Shown one piece after another: positions 51,259-54,039 of a stretch of 54,039 nt of DNA. The DNA is taken from contig NZ_WHOA01000218.1 in NCBI RefSeq assembly GCF_013141715.1, forward strand, positions 1-54,039, in the 5' to 3' direction. This DNA comes from Paenibacillus phytorum (GTDB lineage Bacteria; Bacillota; Bacilli; Paenibacillales; NBRC-103111). Both the position numbers and the translations under genes were made by a program. Numbering within the stretch: the stretch's first letter is position 1; each line of letters begins with the position of its first letter. Below the pieces are notes generated by a model. It was not told the DNA's origin, made no database searches, and was given only the letters and a program-made list of their open reading frames with translations.

Positions 51259-51373
51259 TTATTGTTTTATTATTTTATATAGTTAGCAAGAAATATTACA
51301 TTATGCTTTTCAACTCCATTCATTAAATTACTAATATATTAGCATGCCCATTTTATAATTTCAACAAATTTCA

Positions 51374-52348
51374 TTATTTATCCATACTGATGACGACTTT
51401 TCCTTTGGGGTGCCCTTCTCCAAGATACCGGAGAGCTTCTGCAGTCTCACTTAATGGGTAACGTCTATCTATAACAGGTACTACTTTGCCAGCTTCAAAA
51501 AGCTCCTTCATGAAATTTTGATCATTTTGGTTTGGCTTGTGCATAAGGATACCGATTTCCTTACTCCCCCTCTTTGAAATCCATGGTCCTAGGAACATGA
51601 CTTGGAAGATTCGAGACATGGAACCTCCTACCATGACATAAGTGCCATTGGCACTTAATGCACGTTTGTAATCAAAAATCGATCGATATCCCGCAACATC
51701 AAGAATTAGGTCATAACGCTGTCCATTTTGTGTGAAATCCTCTTGCGTGTAATCAATAACCTGGTCTGCACCAATCGATTTCAGCATATCCAATTTCTTC
51801 GTACTGTCTACGCCAATCACTTCAGCCCCGAATGATTTGGCAATCTGTACCGCAAAGGTACCCACTCCTCCACCTGCACCATTAATTAAAACCTTTTGAC
51901 CTTTCTGAATTTGTCCTTTATCACGAAGTCCCTGCAAGGCGAGGACTGCTGCTTGTGGAATGGCCGCTGCTTCCTCGAATGTCATACTGGCTGATTTCAG
52001 TGTTAATGCATTTTCACGAGCACATACATACTCCGCAAACCCGCCCCAACTACACCCGGAAATGTCCCCAAATACTTCATCACCCGGCAGAAACTGCTTT
52101 ACGTCTTTGCCAACCGCTTCAACCCGCCCCGCTATGTCAGCTCCGAGTATGTTGTATTTTGGTTTTAGAATCCCCCCATCAAGGCGGACTAAGAATGGTG
52201 TACCTCTCAGTAGATCCCAATCCCATGAATTTACGGATGCAGCATATACTTTTATCAGTACTTCATTGTCCTTGGGAATAGGTTTTTCTACTTCTTTGAG
52301 TTTAAGAACATCAGTAGTTCCGTATGTTGTGTATACAATCGCCTTCAT
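51374..52348 (-). CDS. Zinc-independent MDR alcohol dehydrogenase / quinone reductase
   Basis: 324 residues, medium-chain reductase fold of the QOR type. GADIAGRVEAVGKDVKQFLP and NADPH loop VLINGAGGGVGTFAVQIAK; no Cys cluster for structural zinc. C-terminus LGEGHPKGKVVISMDK is typical. Reduces quinones or enones with NADPH in the cytoplasm. AAGGAG 8 nt before ATG. Monocistronic by appearance. Confidence 0.92.
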   Translation of the reverse strand: MKAIVYTTYGTTDVLKLKEVEKPIPKDNEVLIKVYAASVNSWDWDLLRGTPFLVRLDGGILKPKYNILGADIAGRVEAVGKDVKQFLPGDEVFGDISGCSWGGFAEYVCARENALTLKSASMTFEEAAAIPQAAVLALQGLRDKGQIQKGQKVLINGAGGGVGTFAVQIAKSFGAEVIGVDSTKKLDMLKSIGADQVIDYTQEDFTQNGQRYDLILDVAGYRSIFDYKRALSANGTYVMVGGSMSRIFQVMFLGPWISKRGSKEIGILMHKPNQNDQNFMKELFEAGKVVPVIDRRYPLSETAEALRYLGEGHPKGKVVISMDK

Positions 52349-52391
52349 GAAGATTGCTCCTTAACACCTATTTGTGTTTTGGTTTTGTTTA

Positions 52392-52966
52392 TTAATTGGG
52401 GTTGATTGCAAATGAGTTAAATCCTTTAACTATCAGCCATATCGGTAGTATGATTTCAAATAAGGCTCCTGGAAGAAATAAAAACATTCCTGGACTATAG
52501 CCGAAAATCTCTAGCAAGGCGCTTGTTAACAACGATGCGTAGCCAATAAGCCCAAAGACTGAGATTAACCGCGGAATGAGTTTTGATTGATACAATAAAT
52601 AACAAAACAACAGGCTAACTAGACTAAGAACGATCATTGCCACCTGAAAGGCCAAATACTTCCCTTTTATTGCTAATGTGCCTATCGTGCCTCAATAACC
52701 CTAAAAGCAACGTAACCAAGAGCGATAGTTTCATTATACTTTTTTAAGATTGGAAACAGCATGATTGCAATACCAACAACTGCAGCGGAATTAATTAACT
52801 CAAGAAGCATTCCTATTATCACTTGGGTTTTATTTAGATAAACATTATTAAGAAAATCCGGATCATTTAGAATAGATTCTATAAGTCCATTGCCTAGTAT
52901 ATAGGCAGCCGTTGCAGCTAGAAATAAAATTCCTACAATTCTTGCCGTTTTTTTGTTTGAATTCAC
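52392..52966 (-). pseudogene. DUF4386 membrane protein gene with internal deletion and frameshift
   Basis: N-terminal piece (52682-52966): MNSNKKTARIVGILFLAATA to GYVAFRVIEAR and stop. C-terminal piece in another frame: TLAIKGKYLAFQVAMIVLSL to IWLIVKGFNSF (52392-52680). DUF4386 proteins run about 230 residues; some 45-50 residues with a helix and loop are absent at the join. The join carries a repeated AGGCAC (GAGGCAC-GAT-AGGCAC), fitting a slip deletion. Each half could still be translated from its own start, but neither is a full protein. Confidence 0.8.
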
Positions 52967-53001
52967 TTTTTACCTCCAACTATCGTTTAATGCTACCCGC
53001 T

Positions 53002-53907
53002 TTACAAATATCGCCAATTCGGATTGAATCTGAACAGCTTTGCAGGCCTATGCCCTGCATCCTTAGTAAATTGATTGGTTTCCATGACCATGTCAGCTAT
53101 CTTTCTTCTGAATGCTGCAGAAAGCAGCTCTTTTCCCAAAGTAACCTCATAGACCTGCTGGAGCTCTGATAAGGTAAAAAGTTCCGGCATCAGATTGAAA
53201 GCAATATCTGTGTACTCAATTTTATTCCTAAGTCTCTCAACTGCATATTGGATCATTTCCGCATGATCAAATGCAATTCCATTCGAAACGATAACCTCTC
53301 TTTCTACCCTTGCTGTTTTTCCAGAATATTTTTCGATAACTTTAATAATAGCCTCCAGGATGTCCTCATCGTTTGAAAGAGTAATTTTTACGACTTTTTC
53401 AAATATCAAGTCCTTCTCCAGCATGGTTTTCTTCTCTTCAAGCACACTGTACCTAACGTTGAACCATCTGGCATCATCGGCATCATCCCCAGCCTTCACT
53501 TCGAGTGATCTGCAATCAACAAGTGCCATATACGAACAGCTGATAACTCGTGTACGAGGGTCCCTATTTACATCACCCCATGTATAAAGCTGTTCCATAT
53601 AAACATCATCAATATTAGTTTCAGTTTTTAGCTCCCGTAAAGCAGCTTCATCCATACTCTCGTTCTCTGTTACAAAGCCTCCGGGTAAAGCCCATTGCCC
53701 TATATAAGGATGAACCCCCCTTTTAACCATGAGGAGTTTCAGTGACTTTTCCGGCAGCTTTCTATAGTTTTCTTTTTCCTCATCAACTACAGTGAAAATT
53801 AACATATCTACGGTAACAGACGGTCTTTGATAAATACTGGCATCATACTTCTGTAAAAACTCCACTTCAGTAAGTCCCTGCTTATCTCTAATTTCCTCTT
53901 TATTCAT
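53002..53907 (-). CDS. Nudix protein with winged-helix tail (NrtR-like), degenerate Nudix box
   Basis: 301 residues. Nudix domain about 30-170: WALPGGFVTENESMDEAALR, then ELKTETNI; the box REUxEExGU reads RELKTETNI, with Thr for the first Glu and Asn for Gly. C-terminal about 80 residues (LMPELFTLSELQQVYEVTLG, RRKIADMVM) form the winged-helix seen in NrtR regulators of NAD metabolism. Loss of Nudix residues suits a sensor role (ADP-ribose). Start ATG 53907, 5 nt after GGGTGATC; ATG 53922 possible. Region to 54039 holds only its upstream AT-rich DNA. Confidence 0.88.
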   Translation of the reverse strand: MNKEEIRDKQGLTEVEFLQKYDASIYQRPSVTVDMLIFTVVDEEKENYRKLPEKSLKLLMVKRGVHPYIGQWALPGGFVTENESMDEAALRELKTETNIDDVYMEQLYTWGDVNRDPRTRVISCSYMALVDCRSLEVKAGDDADDARWFNVRYSVLEEKKTMLEKDLIFEKVVKITLSNDEDILEAIIKVIEKYSGKTARVEREVIVSNGIAFDHAEMIQYAVERLRNKIEYTDIAFNLMPELFTLSELQQVYEVTLGKELLSAAFRRKIADMVMETNQFTKDAGHRPAKLFRFNPNWRYL

Positions 53908-54039
53908 GTGTAGATCACCCATTCTTTGATTTCAATATTATGTTACAAACAAATTGTTATTATCAATACGTTAATATCATTTAAACTTTAATTCCAATCA
54001 TTGTCAATACCTATTAAAAAAAGAGTTATCCTCAAGTAG

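Noticed and set aside
1..54039. CRISPR arrays, tRNA, rRNA, prophage or complete insertion sequences
   Set aside because: No regularly spaced repeats, cloverleaf-like or rRNA-like segments, phage genes or intact transposases were seen on either strand.

Overview
The window looks like a chromosomal stretch of a low-GC, Gram-positive, spore-forming bacterium of the Paenibacillus type. The clues are strong AGGAGG ribosome sites, frequent TTG/GTG starts, a T-box leader ahead of asd, YjcZ-type sporulation mini-proteins, a decayed GerAB germination permease, a YesM/YesN two-component pair inside a sugar ABC operon, and lipoprotein substrate-binding proteins. No rRNA, tRNA, CRISPR array, prophage or intact insertion sequence was seen. 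The genus is an inference from gene content.

Layout. 1-6.5 kb: a Mn-type cation efflux gene cut by the left edge, a VOC protein, remnants of a DinB-like gene and of a protein kinase, an EcsC protein, and a divergent TetR/multidrug MFS pair with two related operators. 6.6-10.9 kb: a polar amino acid ABC transporter with an M24 peptidase, behind a TetR gene with its own promoter and palindrome. 11.2-18.3 kb: a run of minus-strand redox genes (tautomerase, three SDRs, WrbA, FrnE-like DsbA, a second flavodoxin-fold quinone reductase, two NIPSNAP proteins, TetR, MerR) that looks like one or two quinone/electrophile or aromatic-compound operons. 16.4-20.7 kb: a divergent MFS/LysR pair plus a decayed second copy of its promoter region and a deleted tautomerase. 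21.3-30.0 kb: a long minus operon, binding protein, two permeases, YesM kinase, YesN regulator, NanE epimerase and ROK kinase, for import and phosphorylation of an N-acetylmannosamine-type sugar. 30.2-34.3 kb: small accessory genes (SUKH protein, an S26-like lipoprotein lacking the catalytic residues, YjcZ/Sm-like sporulation genes) and decayed DNA. 34.8-39.6 kb: OmpR-type two-component system, BcrA-like ABC exporter and membrane-bound hydrolase, an antimicrobial-peptide-response arrangement. 39.7-49.6 kb: housekeeping and small genes (TrmO, HAD phosphatase, cupin, HxlR with membrane proteins, asd with T-box, MDR pump, HD protein, type II pantothenate kinase, HIT). 49.6-53.9 kb: an Lsa-like ABC-F resistance gene behind a transcription attenuator, an MDR dehydrogenase, a broken DUF4386 gene and a Nudix protein with a degenerate Nudix box.

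The most notable signals are the Tyr-less SDR/NIPSNAP/quinone-reductase cluster, the ABC-F attenuator, an apparent AUU start codon in coaW, the two copies of the MFS/LysR promoter region, families of near-identical hairpins between genes, and an unusually large number of small gene relics.
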